Positions 55,821 through 56,163 of a stretch of 56,163 nt of DNA are shown piece after piece (position 1 is the stretch's first letter; each line of letters starts with the position of its first letter). The notes beneath the pieces are model-generated. The model did not search any database, had not been told where the DNA came from, and saw nothing but the letters and a program-made list of their open reading frames with translations. The translations under genes were made by a program, and so were the position numbers. Origin of the DNA: Loktanella fryxellensis (GTDB lineage: Bacteria; Pseudomonadota; Alphaproteobacteria; Rhodobacterales; Rhodobacteraceae). The stretch is from positions 1-56,163 of the forward strand of contig NZ_FOCI01000022.1 in assembly GCF_900110065.1 (NCBI RefSeq). Reading direction: 5' to 3'.

Positions 55821-56163
55821 GACTCTGTTGCGCAAATCAGCTGACGGACGGTTTTCCCCTTACCCCAGACGGATTTATGCCACTGCCTTTGTGACGGGGA
55901 TGCCAAGGGCGGTGTAGCCATTCAGGATAGCGATGCGCACCTGGACCTCCGCGACCTGGCGGTCGAAGTCCCGAGCCATCAGCCGCTGGCCCAGCAGCTT
56001 TACACAATGCATCTTTGTCTCGACGCGGCTCCGGCGGTGGTATCCGCTCCAGTTCCGCCAGAGCGCCCGACCCAGACACTTCGATGCGCGGAGCGCATCA
56101 TTCCTGGCTATGGCACCGGCGGTGGTTGGTTCCCATGGTTGGGCATTTTTGCGCGGTGGGATG
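55821..56163 (-). mobile_element. IS5-family insertion sequence, second partial copy
   Basis: Bases 55821-56090 are the inverted copy of 1-270, with one difference seen. The copy continues to the window edge and adds 73 more bases of the transposase. Its terminal repeat begins at 55821 (GACTCTGTTGCGCAA). It inserted into the gene whose remnant lies at 55563-55820. Confidence 0.8.
55875..56163 (-). pseudogene. IS5-family transposase, C-terminal part of second copy
   Basis: Ninety-five complete codons and the stop (55875-55877) are visible, entering from the window edge. The extra N-terminal part reads PPRKNAQPWEPTTAGAIARN before the segment shared with the left copy, and it includes the same Y-R-E-K signature. 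It is incomplete only because the window ends. Confidence 0.85.

Overview
The window reads as a chromosomal piece of a GC-rich alphaproteobacterium of the Rhodobacterales (roseobacter) type. This rests on the CcrM-type methyltransferase next to rnhB, the mutY/DUF721/DsbA neighbourhood, the pmbA-cysQ-DUF4170-Kdo transferase-lpxK cluster, holA-lptE-leuS-DUF3576, a rhodobacteral porin and the general codon usage. No rRNA, tRNA, CRISPR array or replication origin was seen. Both ends lie inside copies of the same IS5-family insertion sequence in inverted orientation (1-270 and 55821-56163), so the piece probably ends at these repeats because an assembly could not cross them.

Left part (about 0.5-13.5 kb). 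A secreted phytase-like protein has a textbook PHO box in front of it, and a YaeQ gene precedes it. A LacI-type regulator then diverges from a seven-gene operon: GH105 unsaturated glucuronyl hydrolase, KduI, an 833-residue enzyme of unassigned family, and a four-gene sugar ABC importer. GH105, KduI and the large enzyme lack signal peptides. The simplest model is import of a uronate-containing oligosaccharide, followed by cytoplasmic cleavage and isomerisation of the unsaturated uronate. KduD, KdgK and KdgA are not in the window.

13.5-24.7 kb. Convergent with that operon is an arsenate operon: a fused ArsR-ArsC protein, a GAPDH and the efflux protein ArsJ, with a perfect inverted-repeat operator almost touching the first start codon. 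Then come a two-helix membrane protein with a C-terminal winged-helix-like domain, overlapped by a small secreted protein gene, followed by rnhB, ccrM, a hairpin pair ending in a strong terminator (candidate small RNA), a medium-chain reductase, an AlkB-type monooxygenase, mutY, a DUF721 protein and a DsbA-like oxidoreductase.

24.7-45.5 kb is largely housekeeping: a CoA-transferase; an envelope cluster (lpxK, Kdo-transferase-like, DUF4170, cysQ, pmbA); a secreted DUF2125 protein; an SDR and a short crotonase; an HNH-like protein; a BaiN-type flavoprotein; a small secreted/membrane peptide with its own promoter and terminator; holA, lptE, leuS and a DUF3576 lipoprotein; a porin; yggS-rluA; an aldehyde dehydrogenase; and a 1-Cys peroxiredoxin.

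45.5-55.6 kb: a Tat-type L,D-transpeptidase; an overlapping pncA / FAD oxidoreductase / uronate dehydrogenase operon; an Hsp70-like protein, TrhO, an AbrB-family protein and a TerB-like protein; a three-gene set of membrane LuxR-type regulator, b-type cytochrome and PepSY-like protein; and pncB. PncA and PncB together cover the first two steps of the Preiss-Handler NAD salvage route. A compositionally different gene remnant lies between pncB and the right-hand IS and is cut by that IS.
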